From contig JBJMLA010000141.1 of assembly GCA_045805505.1 (NCBI GenBank), forward strand, positions 62,001 to 126,000: a stretch of 64,000 nt of DNA, written 5' to 3'. A program made the position numbers and the translations under genes. Position 1 is the first letter of the stretch. Every line of letters begins with the position of its first letter. This DNA is from BP-464 sp045805505. GTDB taxonomy: Bacteria > Actinomycetota > Thermoleophilia > Solirubrobacterales > Solirubrobacteraceae. Below are positions 25,411-35,135 of the stretch, piece after piece. Under the pieces are notes generated by a model. That model saw only the letters and a program-made list of their open reading frames with translations, did not search any database and was not told where the DNA came from.

Positions 25411-25743
25411 GTGGTCCTCCGCGCCGCCGTCATCGCCCTGCTGCTTGCTGTGCCCTCAGCCGCCTCCGGGCCGGCGCCGCTCGGCATCGGCGAGAACTAC
25501 TACGTGCGCCCCGACGGCGTGCCGACCGTCAAGGCCGTCGCCGGCACGCGGCTGACCTTCCGCTGGCTCGGTCGCTTCAACCACACGGTCACCACGCGCT
25601 CCGGTCCCTCGCGGTTCAGCTCCGAGCCGCAGAACTCCGGGACCTACCGGACACCGCGTCTCAAGCGCGGGACCTACGTCATCTACTGCACGATCCACGG
25701 CCGCGCCGACATGAGCATGAAGCTCGTCGTCAGGCGCGGCTAG
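25411..25743 (+). CDS. Secreted cupredoxin (plastocyanin/pseudoazurin-like)
   Basis: A 110-aa blue-copper-like protein starting at GTG 25411. The signal peptide is 'VIALLLAVPSAASGPAP'. Type 1 copper ligands are visible: His in 'LGRFNHTVTT', then Cys, His and Met in 'YVIYCTIHGRADMSMKLVV' (C-x2-H-x4-M). Expected role: periplasmic or surface electron carrier. It lies 29 nt after the S15-like gene. Its stop overlaps the convergent LLM oxidoreductase by 4 nt. Confidence 0.9.
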   Translation: MVLRAAVIALLLAVPSAASGPAPLGIGENYYVRPDGVPTVKAVAGTRLTFRWLGRFNHTVTTRSGPSRFSSEPQNSGTYRTPRLKRGTYVIYCTIHGRADMSMKLVVRRG

Positions 25744-26729
25744 ACCGCGACGAGGTCGGCGAGCAGCTCGAGCGACCGCAGGCGGCCCTCGATCGTGTCG
25801 GCCTGGTGCGCGGTGATGAGCTCGTCGGCATCCGTGAGCGCGCGGAAGTCCTCGAGGTAGGAGGCGACCATGTCGGGCGTGCCCAGCGCGGTGTGCGTGA
25901 GCATCTGATCGACCATGGCGCCCTGCGGCGAGGCGAGCACGCCCTCGACCTGCTCGTCGTCGAGCCGGTGGCCGGGGCGGCTGAAGATCCCGCGAGCGAA
26001 CTCGTGGCGGCGCACCTGGAAGTGCCGGCGCGCCTCGTCCTCGCTGTCGGCCGCGAGGACGTTGACGGCGGCGATCAGGTGGGGCCGGTCGAGCTGCGCC
26101 GAGGGCTCGAAGCGCTCGCGGTAGAGCACGGCCGCCTGCTCGAGCGCCTGGGGCGCGAAGTGCGACGCGAACGCGAACGGCAGCCCGAGCGCCGCCGCGA
26201 GCTGCGCGCCGAACAGCGACGAGCCGAGGATGTAGAGCGGCACGTTCGTCCCGCGGCCGGGCACGGCCTGCACGTCGGCGATCCGGGTCTCTCCGGTCAG
26301 ATAGCCCTGCAGCTCGAGGACGTCCTGCGGGAAGGAGTCCGAGGACGTCGGATCGCGCCGCAGGGCCCGCATCGTGTTCTGGTCCGAGCCCGGCGCCCTG
26401 CCGAGTCCCAGGTCGATCCGGCCGGGATGCAGCTCGGCCAGCGTGCCGAACTGCTCGGCGATCACCAGCGGCGAGTGGTTGGGCAGCATGATCCCGCCGG
26501 CGCCGAGCCGGATCCGCTCGGTGTGCGCCGCGACGTGCGCGATCAGCACCGAAGTCGCCGACGACGCGATCGACGCCATGTTGTGATGCTCGGCGTACCA
26601 GACCCGCTGGTAGCCGAGCTCCTCGGCCTTGCGAGCCAGGTCGACGCTCGCGTGCAATGCGTCGGCGACCGACCGCTCGCGGTTGATCACCGCCAGGTCG
26701 AGCACCGAGAGGGGAACGGAAAGGGCCAT
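25740..26729 (-). CDS. LLM-class flavin-dependent oxidoreductase (luciferase-like)
   Basis: A 329-aa member of the bacterial luciferase-like monooxygenase family. N-terminal 'VPLSVLDLAVINRERSVAD' leads to 'ELGYQRVWYAEHHNMASIAS' in part, then 'IRLGAGGIMLPNHSPLVIAE' and 'GTLAELHPGRIDLGLGRAPG', all standard family blocks. It probably uses FMNH2 or F420 to oxidise an unknown small molecule. Length is normal. The start is divergent from the secreted gene at 26844 with about 114 nt between. Confidence 0.93.
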   Translation of the reverse strand: MALSVPLSVLDLAVINRERSVADALHASVDLARKAEELGYQRVWYAEHHNMASIASSATSVLIAHVAAHTERIRLGAGGIMLPNHSPLVIAEQFGTLAELHPGRIDLGLGRAPGSDQNTMRALRRDPTSSDSFPQDVLELQGYLTGETRIADVQAVPGRGTNVPLYILGSSLFGAQLAAALGLPFAFASHFAPQALEQAAVLYRERFEPSAQLDRPHLIAAVNVLAADSEDEARRHFQVRRHEFARGIFSRPGHRLDDEQVEGVLASPQGAMVDQMLTHTALGTPDMVASYLEDFRALTDADELITAHQADTIEGRLRSLELLADLVAV

Positions 26730-26843
26730 CCCGGTTCAGGGTAGGTCGCGTCCTGGCGGGAAGGGCACGCGTTTCTGCGCAGTTTGAAACTTGACCCGGC
26801 GGACAAATGATCCATAGGCAACCGTCCAGTTGCCACAGTAGGA

Positions 26844-28010
26844 ATGGGCATGGCCACTCGCTGCCGGCGCCTCGTTCTGCTGACCCTCGCGCTGCTCGCG
26901 GTGGCCCCGTCGGCGGCGAACGCCGCCCTCGCGGACAAGCTCGTCCTGCAGCTCGGCAATGGCGCCCAGCAGAAGGTCGGTGGCGAGGCGATGGGCTGGG
27001 TCCTGGCGTCGATCGGGCTCGGCAGCCCCGAGTCGGCGATGCTCGCCGACATCCGGCAACAGCTGGTCGCGCTCCAGAAGCAGGTGGCCGAACTGCGGCG
27101 GGTCGTCGAGCACACCCGCGCCGACGTGCTCGACCTCGCCTGCCAGACCGCGGTCCAGCACGCCGTCCCGATCATCGCCGACACGGACTCGGCGCTCGAT
27201 CAGATGAAGATGATGGCCGACACGTCCGACGACGCGAGCCGGCACAAGATCGCCCAGCGGCTGGAGGAGTTCATCCACACCCACCTGCTGTCCAAGCAGC
27301 AGGCACTGCACGACCTCCTCTCGGGCGGCTCGGCCTCGGCGGGCCTGATCGTCACCTGCGCCCGCTCGCTCGAGTACAGCTACCGGCCGTTCGTCTCGCC
27401 GCGCCACCACCCCGAGGTGGCGCAGTTCGTCCACTACTACACCGAATCCGAGGCCCTGCTGCTGGCCCTGCGCGTCGAGTACTGGCACGCGACCCACCAG
27501 TCGGGCGACTTCATCAGCGAGCGCATCGCGATCGTGCGCGACTGGATCAAGGCCCAGGAGGCCTACATCAAGCCCCAGGTGCCCCCGCACACGTTCCTGG
27601 ACAAGCGCTCGAAGACCATGTGGCGCGGAGCGGTGCACGTCATCACGGGCACCCAGATCCGCAAGAACCACTGGAGCCGGTCGACCCGGTTCAGCTTCGA
27701 CGGCTACCACGACTGGCGGCTCGCTTCCCTGACCGAGGTCACCAAGCTCTTCCACGGCTGGCGTGGCTTCGACGCGCCGAACTGGGTCTGGGACCTGACC
27801 GGCCAGTTCACACTGCCGGAGCACCGCACCTGCTGGTGGGGCGCCGAGACGGCCGAGGGCTGGGCCCCCACGCTCGACACCGGCTACACCATGAACCTCA
27901 ACGGGCTGACGGGCGACCGCTTCCGTCGCTGGATGGGCTACACGTGCTACATCGCCTACGTGCGGGCCGAGCCCGACATCGACCGCTGGGCGTACACGGA
28001 GGCGGCATAG
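26844..28010 (+). CDS. Secreted protein with helical N-terminus and DUF1566-like C-terminal domain
   Basis: A 388-aa protein with signal peptide ('LVLLTLALLAVAPSAANA'). Residues ~40-240 are helical with a coiled-coil-like stretch ('IRQQLVALQKQVAELRRVVE'). From ~260 there is a Trp-rich domain with 'FDGYHDWRLASLTEVTKLF', resembling the DUF1566/Lcl C-terminal motif G-Y-x-D-W-R-L-P-T-x-x-E-L. ATG 26844 or 26850 may start translation. A hairpin terminator follows 4 nt after the stop. Function unknown. Confidence 0.8.
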   Translation: MGMATRCRRLVLLTLALLAVAPSAANAALADKLVLQLGNGAQQKVGGEAMGWVLASIGLGSPESAMLADIRQQLVALQKQVAELRRVVEHTRADVLDLACQTAVQHAVPIIADTDSALDQMKMMADTSDDASRHKIAQRLEEFIHTHLLSKQQALHDLLSGGSASAGLIVTCARSLEYSYRPFVSPRHHPEVAQFVHYYTESEALLLALRVEYWHATHQSGDFISERIAIVRDWIKAQEAYIKPQVPPHTFLDKRSKTMWRGAVHVITGTQIRKNHWSRSTRFSFDGYHDWRLASLTEVTKLFHGWRGFDAPNWVWDLTGQFTLPEHRTCWWGAETAEGWAPTLDTGYTMNLNGLTGDRFRRWMGYTCYIAYVRAEPDIDRWAYTEAA

Positions 28011-28013
28011 AGC

Positions 28014-28033
28014 ACCCCCTGGCGAGAGGGGGT
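28014..28033 (+). terminator. Hairpin terminator after the DUF1566-like gene
   Basis: 7-bp perfect stem (28014-28020 with 28027-28033), loop GGCGAG, followed by TTCTGCA. The loop and flanks are shared with three other hairpins at 28079, 28966 and 38994; the following TTCTGCA matches the sequence beside the tRNA-fMet at 39014-39022. Confidence 0.75.
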
Positions 28034-28062
28034 TCTGCAAGGGCCGGGACCGCATCCAACGG

Positions 28063-28142
28063 GCCCAGAACGAACAAGGCCCCCTGGCGAGAGGGGGCTT
28101 TGAACATTGTCCGTCCGGCGAACCGGACGGACATAGCGGGGG
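28063..28142. repeat. 80-bp direct repeat, copy 1
   Basis: Matches 28953-29032 with three mismatches. It contains a C5/G5 hairpin with GGCGAG loop (28079-28085 with 28092-28098), a perfect 10-bp inverted repeat with CGAA loop (28110-28119 with 28124-28133), and ends in 11 bp identical to the start of the 44-bp att repeat, i.e. the last bases of the tRNA-fMet. Confidence 0.85.
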
Positions 28143-28182
28143 GCCCGCTTCGTCTCTCGCGGTGACGCCCAGACCGCTGGGA

Positions 28183-28692
28183 TCAGCTGGGCGGCATCCG
28201 GAGGATCTCGATGATGAACTGCTTCCTGCCGCCGATGTCCCCCCGGCGGTGGAACGCGATGAGGCCGCCAGCGACGACCATGTGCGTCTCCTGGCCCTCG
28301 ACCATGGTCAGGTGGTGGCCGTTGGCCTCGATGAACGGGCGCCCGACGCTCGGGTTGCGCACGTAGAAGTAGAACGACTTGTGGGTGGTGTTGGAGGTCG
28401 CGACGGCGCCGGCCGGATTCGCGCCGCCGCCCTTGAACTTGCCCCCGCGGGCGTGCAGCTGGTGGATCTCCGAGGTCACGTTGCACGGGTTGTGATGGGT
28501 CCCGAACTTGTAGTGGATGCTGACGTGCCCCCGGGGGCAGTAGCCCAACCGCACGCCCTCCGAGCTGTTGTTCCAGATCGACAGGTCGATCGGGTTGCCC
28601 TCAGTGACGTTGGCGTTCACGGGCGCGGACGCCCCCGCGAACAGGCCGGCGACGAGCAGCGGGACGGCCACCTTCAAAGACTTACGGAACAT
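28183..28692 (-). CDS. Small secreted protein of unknown function
   Basis: A 169-aa protein starting at ATG 28692, preceded by a strong GGAGG site. Signal peptide 'VAVPLLVAGLFAGASAPVNA', then a beta-rich mature part with two Cys ('GYCPRG', 'HNPCNVTSE') and a C-terminal 'KQFIIEILRMPPS'. I recognise no family. It lies between the two 80-bp repeats, so it may have arrived with, or been isolated by, an earlier insertion at the same tRNA. Confidence 0.75.
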   Translation of the reverse strand: MFRKSLKVAVPLLVAGLFAGASAPVNANVTEGNPIDLSIWNNSSEGVRLGYCPRGHVSIHYKFGTHHNPCNVTSEIHQLHARGGKFKGGGANPAGAVATSNTTHKSFYFYVRNPSVGRPFIEANGHHLTMVEGQETHMVVAGGLIAFHRRGDIGGRKQFIIEILRMPPS

Positions 28693-28952
28693 AAGCACCT
28701 CCGTGTGCTGGGGCTGAGTGGCAGGCGGAGGGCAGCAGTGACCGTCGGCTGGTACGCCGACGAGCCCTCCGTCCCGATGCCCTGGACCGCGAACGTACCT
28801 CACCCGCCCCCGCGAAGCGAGGGCGCAGCTTCGAGTTGGCGCCCGATTGGAGGCCGGGTCGGTGAGCCGGCCGGTGGTTTCAAGAACCGCCGCGGGGTCC
28901 AACGGCTGCGAGGCCGGCTCAGGCGACTGGAGCGGGCCGAAATCCGATCTGA

Positions 28953-29065
<113 letters not shown>

Positions 29066-29148
29066 GTGGAACGGGCCGGATCGGGTTGGCTCGGGTTCCT
29101 GCAGTTTGCGAGAGATTTCTCTGGTTGGCTCCGGGTCGACTCGCTCGG

Positions 29149-29181
29149 ATTGGAACCACATTGGAACCACGAGAAGCAACC
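29149..29181. promoter_or_regulatory. Probable integrase arm-type sites, left end
   Basis: Two tandem copies of ATTGGAACCAC followed by an 11-bp extension; the 33-bp block recurs at 38940-38972 with one mismatch and the same orientation. Tandem direct repeats flanking the core att site are the usual arrangement of tyrosine recombinase arm sites. Confidence 0.7.
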
Positions 29182-29357
29182 GTGCCGTGCTCGGTCGACG
29201 TGTGCGACCGAGCGCAGCCACCGCAAAACAGCGCGGACTACCGAGGCATTTGTGCGGGCGGTTTCCTGCCCCGCCTAGCTGGCCCGCGAGGCGGCCTCGA
29301 CACTTCGGCGTGGGCGGTCGCCGCTCGCGTGAGACACAGAGCACACCCTCGCTGAGA

Positions 29358-32300
29358 TCACCGCTCGTACTCGGCCAGAGCGCGCGCGATACGGAACGTG
29401 TCGAGGGCCACGACACCATCAATGACATCGAGCGCGGCATTCTTTCCTTCGAGGTCGTTCGCGTCGGCGTAGGCGCGCGCTGCGAGCTCGGCAACGTCAT
29501 GGACTGCCATGCGACCACCCGCGGCTTCACCTGATGCGAACTCAGCGCCTAGAAACGCGCCGGCCACGCGCAGCGACAGTGCGGGAGGCGGCGCATCAGC
29601 CATCTCGAGACCGTGCAGAAGGGCTTGCGAACCCTCAGCGTCGAAGGCTCTGGAGCTCAGAAAGGCGTCAACGAGTTCGTCGGCGTCGGCGAAGTTCAGC
29701 TCGGAAAGCTCGCGAAAGACCGTGCTGGCCGCGGTTCGAACCTTCTCATCGTCATCGTCGAACGCCCCGGCGAGTTGCTCCTCGCAGCGACTGCGATAAC
29801 GGGCTTGCGTGATGTTGGCTGCATTGACTTGCGCGACGCCGAGCCGGTGCGCCTCGTCTCCGCGCAGGCACCGCTCGACGAGATCTTGGCCATGCTCGCC
29901 ATCAAGCCCGACGATGGCGGCCTGCACCGCCCCGCGGGTGCGGATCACTGGCAGGTCGCTCGCAACCATCCGCTCCAGAACAGGCCGCAGGATGTCGAAG
30001 TGCTCGCGAGCGGCGTAGCGCAGGAACTCGTGGGTTTCGCGGCCCGCCAAGATCCGATCGTCGGGATGCGAGGCGAGATCGACGAAGAGGTCCACCGCCC
30101 GCGAGGACTGGTGACGCATCAACGCGGTCAAGGTGCGGACCGTCATGCCACGCACGGCCGCCGAGACGTCATGCACAAGGGCCTCGATGGCGGCCATGAA
30201 CGGTCCGACGTTCTCCTCGTGACTGTGGATATGCACAGCGACCTCGTAAGCGACGGAGCCGCGCACGGAGTTGAGACCTTGCAATTCGACGCGCTCCTCA
30301 TCTGAGATGTCTCCGGAAAAGTCCTCGGAAACCTCCGGTGGGTCAGGGTCGTTGATCGCGTACCACGACAAGATCTCGGCGAGGTCGTGCGGCAACGGTG
30401 CGCCACGATGACGTTGGAGCGGGTGAGCGATCCAGCGTCCGCACGGCCGGCCAGGTAGCTGGTGGCAACGTTCGATCAGCACCCGGGTCGCGGCAAGCGA
30501 CACGTCGTGCTCGCTGCCAGCGACCCCTCGCAGCAGCGCATCGAAGTAGTAGACGTGCGTGTCGTCACGCATTTGCGCCGCGAGGCCTATGAACCGCGCC
30601 GGATCCTCCTTAGCGCGGCCCTCAAGCTCCTGCGATAGCTGATGGGCCCCGCCCTTCAGGAAGTCTCGACGGCCTGAGTCATCAGAGTCGTACCGGTCAA
30701 ATGCGCGAAGCCACTGCCAGTCTCGCATCTTCCGAGTCGCGTCCGACGGGATCGGCGAGCCGACCATCCCGCCCTGGACGCCCGACGGTTCGGGAGGCTT
30801 ATCGGTGCCGAACTTGCGCTGCCATTCGAGGAGCCGGCGGCGCCCAAGCTCGCTGCGTCGGCTTGGGTCCATGGCATCGAGAAGAGTGAACTGAGCTCCT
30901 CCGCGAGCGCGCCTGCCCTGATGAGATCGCTCCCATTGCGTGTAGTAGGCAAGAACGACCGCCTCGAGGCGTTCGAAGCTATCCGTCGAGCAATGGGGCG
31001 TGATGGCCAGGAGTAGCTCGCGCGTAGCCCAGTGGTCGTCAGAGGATCGCCCGACGTTCAAGCGCCGTAAGTCGGCAAGGATGAACTCCGAAGCTCGGTC
31101 GGCGAACACTTCCGGATTCGCCGCAAAGCCTCCAAACAGCAACGAGCAGACGGTCTCGTACTCGGTGTCGCAGTGTTCCTCGACGAGCACGCTGAAAGCG
31201 GCCGGGTCCTGGCGAGAGAGTTGGCTGAGCGCCGTCTCTGCACCGGCGAGCAGATCGTCGTCAACTGAGTCGCGGTGACGGTATATGCGGGAGGTGTGCC
31301 ACACCGCGTCGCGGACTAGTTCTGACTCGTTGCTGTACTCGGGCTGCCCCGTCCGGCTGATGATCGTCAACATCTGCGGGAGAACATGCTCGACGAAGGC
31401 TTTAGGGGCGTCGCGAGCGCTGCCTTCGATGAGGTCGTGGATGTAGAGCTCGCGCGGAATTAGAGGAGCGCGGAGATCGAACGGGTTGATGACCTTCTGC
31501 TCATCGGCCGCGCGCAGTCGGTTTCGCAGGTAAGCACCGAGAAGCTCGCATCCCCAATCGGGATGACGCTCGGCCAGGTTGTGCGCGAGGTAGAAGAAGT
31601 CGCGACGGCCAAGTTCATGTTCGTCGGTCTCGAGCATCCGGATGAACATGTCGAAGGCCTCGCGGCTTTCAGAAAGGTCTGTCCGCTGCAGCACCGCGCT
31701 GACAGCCTCAGCCGCCTGGGCATTGCGGGCTTGGTGTTCGGTGAGAAGCTCGGCGGCGCGTTCCGGCGATGCAGGCTGGGCGACGGCAATGATCGACAAT
31801 GCGAGACCGCTGCTGTCGCCGTCAGCGAGCCATGCCTCTATTAGCCCCTTGGCGTCGAGGTAACCGAACCATGCCGCAGTGCTGATGGTGTGGTGAATCC
31901 GCCGGACAACAGCGGGGGGGCCTGTCGCAAGGAGCTCATCAAGCAGTTCCCATTCGGCGTCAGTAGGTGTCTCGACCGTGCCTAACCAGGAGAGGACGAG
32001 ATCGCGAATGTGAAAGCGGACGGCATCGTCCAAGAGGAGGTAGCGGAGGTCCTCGACGTACCGGTCCGTGGAGCCGCGCCTTTCGTAATCAAGGAGCTGT
32101 CGTACCTGTGCACGGCGAAAGAGCAACTGATCTGCGGCCAGCAGATCACGAACGGTAAGCCCCTGACGTGAGAACAGCCGGGCGAAGGCATAGTCGAAGA
32201 ACGTCTCGTGAAAGAACGCGATCTGATCAGCGTCTTCAGTGAGCACCGACTCCGAAAGCATCTCGTCGCGGTCGGCCTCCCATGGGTCCAGCAGCTCCAT

Positions 32301-33833
32301 GGGAGAACGCAGCGTCGCCCGATGATTCATGTCGTCGACGAGCGCTTGGAGAACCTCAGTCCAGTGGGGTTCTCGACCGAGCCGGTCTGTCACCTTGCGC
32401 CGTTTGACCTTCCAGAACTCGTCGTAGAGATCGCGGAGCGTCGTGATCGAGGGAAGGTCCTCCGGCGCGACGGGCGAGATCGTGCTGAACAGATAGAGAT
32501 GCAGCGGTACGCGCAGCAGTTCGAGCAACGGGGTGGTGATGAGCGGCCGGTTGGCGTCAAGCTGCGTAAGCACCTCGTCGACCTGGTCAGGGGACAGCTC
32601 CGTGATGCGTATCGCCGGTGACTCGTTGCTGACGAGGCCGCGGAGTCGCGCGTCGTTCCGCACATCAAAGGATCGGCAGGCAACGACGACGCGCATGTTC
32701 GGCTGCGTCGCGGCTGCGCGAACCATTAGATCGACGCAGTCGAGAAACGCCGACTGGCGGCCCGCTGTAGTACTGACCGCATCGAGCTGGTCGACAACTA
32801 GCACGCATGGTTGGCCCTGGCTAGCCACCGCTAGCGCCGCCGTGGGTGACACGGGCAGCTTCATTTGCGCCCCCAGTTCTTCAGGGGAGTCCGTTGACTG
32901 CCACCGATCCAGCCGGAATACGAGGTGCGGGATCGCCGCGTCCTCAAGCTCTCCTACGAACTGCAGCAAGACGTCGCTCTTGCCGGCGCCGGCGGTGCCC
33001 TCGACAAGAACGGCAGGCTGAGTATCGATGCGTTTGCGAATCGCCTGGGCTTCCGGGCGTCGGATGAGCTCCCCGCCAATCAGCGTGTTCCTTCGCGTCC
33101 CGACAAAGCGGTCGTTGACCGCACGGATGCGCGAGACGAGCTCGGGGCTGTCGTGCCACGGGTTCGGCGTTAGGCCCACCTTGGCCAGGTCTGACCAAAG
33201 CTCCACTGCGGTAACCCGCTGGTTGACGCGATCTCGGAGGATCTGGATCAATACGTCGGGCGCGCTGGCCGTGGGACCTTCCATCACCAGCTCGCACTCC
33301 AGGGCGAGGAGGTCGGTTAGCTCGTCCTCGCCGATGGTTGCGACACGCACTCGCTGCAGCGAGGAGAACACCCACAGCTCGTCGGTGTCCCAGATCTCGG
33401 CCAGTTCGTCGAACTGCCGCTTGCGGGTATCCACCGACAGCACGCCCTTTTTGAAGGTGTCGTAGTCGGCAGCGTTGCGCGCGTCTATCGACAGGTCATC
33501 CAGGACCTGTGCGGCGTTGCCGGACGCGAACACGCATACGGCGTGAGGGTCTTCGAGTTTGCTTCGGAAGGCCTGCAGGACCACTCGCAGGTCCTTGAGG
33601 CGCCAGCCGGAGTCGCCGCTGATTTGGCGCTTTACCTGGTGATGCTCGACGGACTCCCCGGTCGCGATCTCGAACTCGAAACCCGTCTCACCAGTATCGA
33701 TCCGCTCCAGGTAGATCCATTCGGCCTCGGCCTTGAGGATCTTCAGAATGGTGTGCGCCGTCCAGCGATCTTCGAAGCGCTGGCCGACCTTCGCTGACGT
33801 TGCACCGCGCGGTGGCACACCTCCATCTTGCAA
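29358..33833 (-). CDS. Nuclease-STAND NTPase antiphage-type protein (Avs-like architecture)
   Basis: A 1491-aa protein. Residues ~15-200 resemble the Cap4/DUF4297-type PD-(D/E)xK nuclease: 'VGQRFEDRWTAHTILKIL' then a Glu-rich strand and 'VEHHQVKRQ' (Q-x-K active-site strand, ~65-69). The STAND NTPase domain has a Walker A 'VEGTAGAGKSDVLL' (279-286) and Walker B 'PCVLVVDQLDAV' (~343-351). From ~600 to the end it is all-helical and repetitive (HEAT/TPR-like), the expected target sensor. This nuclease-STAND-solenoid order is that of Avs proteins, which bind phage proteins and degrade DNA. TTG 33833 gives the longest form; GTG 33818 is an alternative. No catalytic residue is obviously missing. 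Confidence 0.75.
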   Translation of the reverse strand: MQDGGVPPRGATSAKVGQRFEDRWTAHTILKILKAEAEWIYLERIDTGETGFEFEIATGESVEHHQVKRQISGDSGWRLKDLRVVLQAFRSKLEDPHAVCVFASGNAAQVLDDLSIDARNAADYDTFKKGVLSVDTRKRQFDELAEIWDTDELWVFSSLQRVRVATIGEDELTDLLALECELVMEGPTASAPDVLIQILRDRVNQRVTAVELWSDLAKVGLTPNPWHDSPELVSRIRAVNDRFVGTRRNTLIGGELIRRPEAQAIRKRIDTQPAVLVEGTAGAGKSDVLLQFVGELEDAAIPHLVFRLDRWQSTDSPEELGAQMKLPVSPTAALAVASQGQPCVLVVDQLDAVSTTAGRQSAFLDCVDLMVRAAATQPNMRVVVACRSFDVRNDARLRGLVSNESPAIRITELSPDQVDEVLTQLDANRPLITTPLLELLRVPLHLYLFSTISPVAPEDLPSITTLRDLYDEFWKVKRRKVTDRLGREPHWTEVLQALVDDMNHRATLRSPMELLDPWEADRDEMLSESVLTEDADQIAFFHETFFDYAFARLFSRQGLTVRDLLAADQLLFRRAQVRQLLDYERRGSTDRYVEDLRYLLLDDAVRFHIRDLVLSWLGTVETPTDAEWELLDELLATGPPAVVRRIHHTISTAAWFGYLDAKGLIEAWLADGDSSGLALSIIAVAQPASPERAAELLTEHQARNAQAAEAVSAVLQRTDLSESREAFDMFIRMLETDEHELGRRDFFYLAHNLAERHPDWGCELLGAYLRNRLRAADEQKVINPFDLRAPLIPRELYIHDLIEGSARDAPKAFVEHVLPQMLTIISRTGQPEYSNESELVRDAVWHTSRIYRHRDSVDDDLLAGAETALSQLSRQDPAAFSVLVEEHCDTEYETVCSLLFGGFAANPEVFADRASEFILADLRRLNVGRSSDDHWATRELLLAITPHCSTDSFERLEAVVLAYYTQWERSHQGRRARGGAQFTLLDAMDPSRRSELGRRRLLEWQRKFGTDKPPEPSGVQGGMVGSPIPSDATRKMRDWQWLRAFDRYDSDDSGRRDFLKGGAHQLSQELEGRAKEDPARFIGLAAQMRDDTHVYYFDALLRGVAGSEHDVSLAATRVLIERCHQLPGRPCGRWIAHPLQRHRGAPLPHDLAEILSWYAINDPDPPEVSEDFSGDISDEERVELQGLNSVRGSVAYEVAVHIHSHEENVGPFMAAIEALVHDVSAAVRGMTVRTLTALMRHQSSRAVDLFVDLASHPDDRILAGRETHEFLRYAAREHFDILRPVLERMVASDLPVIRTRGAVQAAIVGLDGEHGQDLVERCLRGDEAHRLGVAQVNAANITQARYRSRCEEQLAGAFDDDDEKVRTAASTVFRELSELNFADADELVDAFLSSRAFDAEGSQALLHGLEMADAPPPALSLRVAGAFLGAEFASGEAAGGRMAVHDVAELAARAYADANDLEGKNAALDVIDGVVALDTFRIARALAEYER

Positions 33834-33943
33834 GGTGGCGACGACGCTTTGCGCTCACCGCAGTTGAGTAGTTCGCTATTCCCGCGCTTCGGCGTCGCTC
33901 GAGAGTGACCGTCGAACGCCGCGGAAATTGCGGGGGTGCGGGC

Positions 33944-35011
33944 TCATTCCCCTAACTCGGACTGATCGCCGTGGGAGCGTTGCTCCTCCGAGCCTGGATT
34001 GTTGGAGAGCCTGTCCTCGATTGACCGGTTGATGAACGGCGTCGGAATGCCCGCTGGTGAGCCCAAGGCTTGGGCGATCATGTTCGGCAGAACGTCCTCC
34101 GCGACGGAAAGTGTCCGTTCCAGGTCAACGGCTAGCAAAGACTCGTCGACATCGAGGCTGGCGATCCATTCAGCTGGTTGGTATCGAGCGAGTGAGGAGA
34201 GCGCGAGCAGTAGCGCCCACCAAACCAGGAGACGGTGGGGCGCGTCGCGTGCAGTTCCCAAACGCGGAACGAGATAGAACCGCTCGTCGACTCGTTCGGC
34301 GATCTCGGCGAGCGACCGGACCGCTTTGGTCCCCGGCGTCGCCCCGTACCGTGGCTGCCCGGGCCATTCCAAACAGACGGAGGCGATCTGGCCGGCGGGA
34401 GGCCCAACAGGCGCCAGCAGGACGAAACCGTCCGTAGCGCAGTATCGCTGCAACAACGATCGCACCTCGTCCTCGGTATGCGCGCGCGCATAGATCCTCC
34501 CACGAGCGGGGTGAAGGACGGACAGCCAGTTGGGGTTCTCGCCCTCCGGGTGCACCTCCAAGGCGCAGAGTGCGTCCCCTGCCAGTTCGCGCGCGGGTAA
34601 CAACTCAGGAAGCGCACCACACAGTTGTCCTAACTGGAGCCGCCCCTGCAGGGGAGCCGAGTCGAGCGCAACGGCCACTGCTGATGGCGCATCAGATCCA
34701 CCCTTCTTCGGCTTCACGTCGACCACCGTGCGACGCAGATCGGTTGGGTCAACCTCAACTCCGAGACCATGGCCGCGGTAGTCCCAGCTGCTCGCCTGGT
34801 TGTGCGCGGCGGCAATCGCGCGCCCGGCCTGGCTGAGTGCATAGAAAAGTGGAAGTGGCTTGCTGGCAGGTCCGACGGCCGCGGACGCCCGGAACAGCTC
34901 CTCACTTTGCTGGAGCGCAGCACCGAAGACAGCGCGCCGAGCACCGTCGGCCGCTAAGAGTGGACGACGAGCGCGAAGAGAACGAATCCGGCGCCAAGCA
35001 TCGTTCGACAC
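33944..35011 (-). CDS. YaaC-like protein
   Basis: The conserved core reads 'FGAALQQSEELFRASAAVG' then 'PLPLFYALSQAGRAIAAA', the hallmark of YaaC-like proteins, followed by ~270 residues of mixed fold ('YLVPRLGTARDAPHRLLVWW'). I place the start at GTG 35011 (355 aa). An in-frame ATG at 35212 would give 422 aa but would run over the start of the divergent ATPase gene; the intervening 'FPLRNDPL' may be genuine N-terminal sequence, so the start is uncertain. No enzymatic motif is visible. YaaC proteins have no established biochemical role. It is divergent to, and probably functions with, the two ATPase genes. Confidence 0.65.
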   Translation of the reverse strand: MSNDAWRRIRSLRARRPLLAADGARRAVFGAALQQSEELFRASAAVGPASKPLPLFYALSQAGRAIAAAHNQASSWDYRGHGLGVEVDPTDLRRTVVDVKPKKGGSDAPSAVAVALDSAPLQGRLQLGQLCGALPELLPARELAGDALCALEVHPEGENPNWLSVLHPARGRIYARAHTEDEVRSLLQRYCATDGFVLLAPVGPPAGQIASVCLEWPGQPRYGATPGTKAVRSLAEIAERVDERFYLVPRLGTARDAPHRLLVWWALLLALSSLARYQPAEWIASLDVDESLLAVDLERTLSVAEDVLPNMIAQALGSPAGIPTPFINRSIEDRLSNNPGSEEQRSHGDQSELGE

Positions 35012-35135
35012 CAGCGGATCGTTCCGGAGCGGGAAGACGGCACGCGCAGCCAGCCGGCCTCCGCGGGGATACCACTGGGGACCTGCCCGTGAATAAGTCC
35101 TTCGATTGCTCGCGTGGATGGGATAAAGTACCCGC

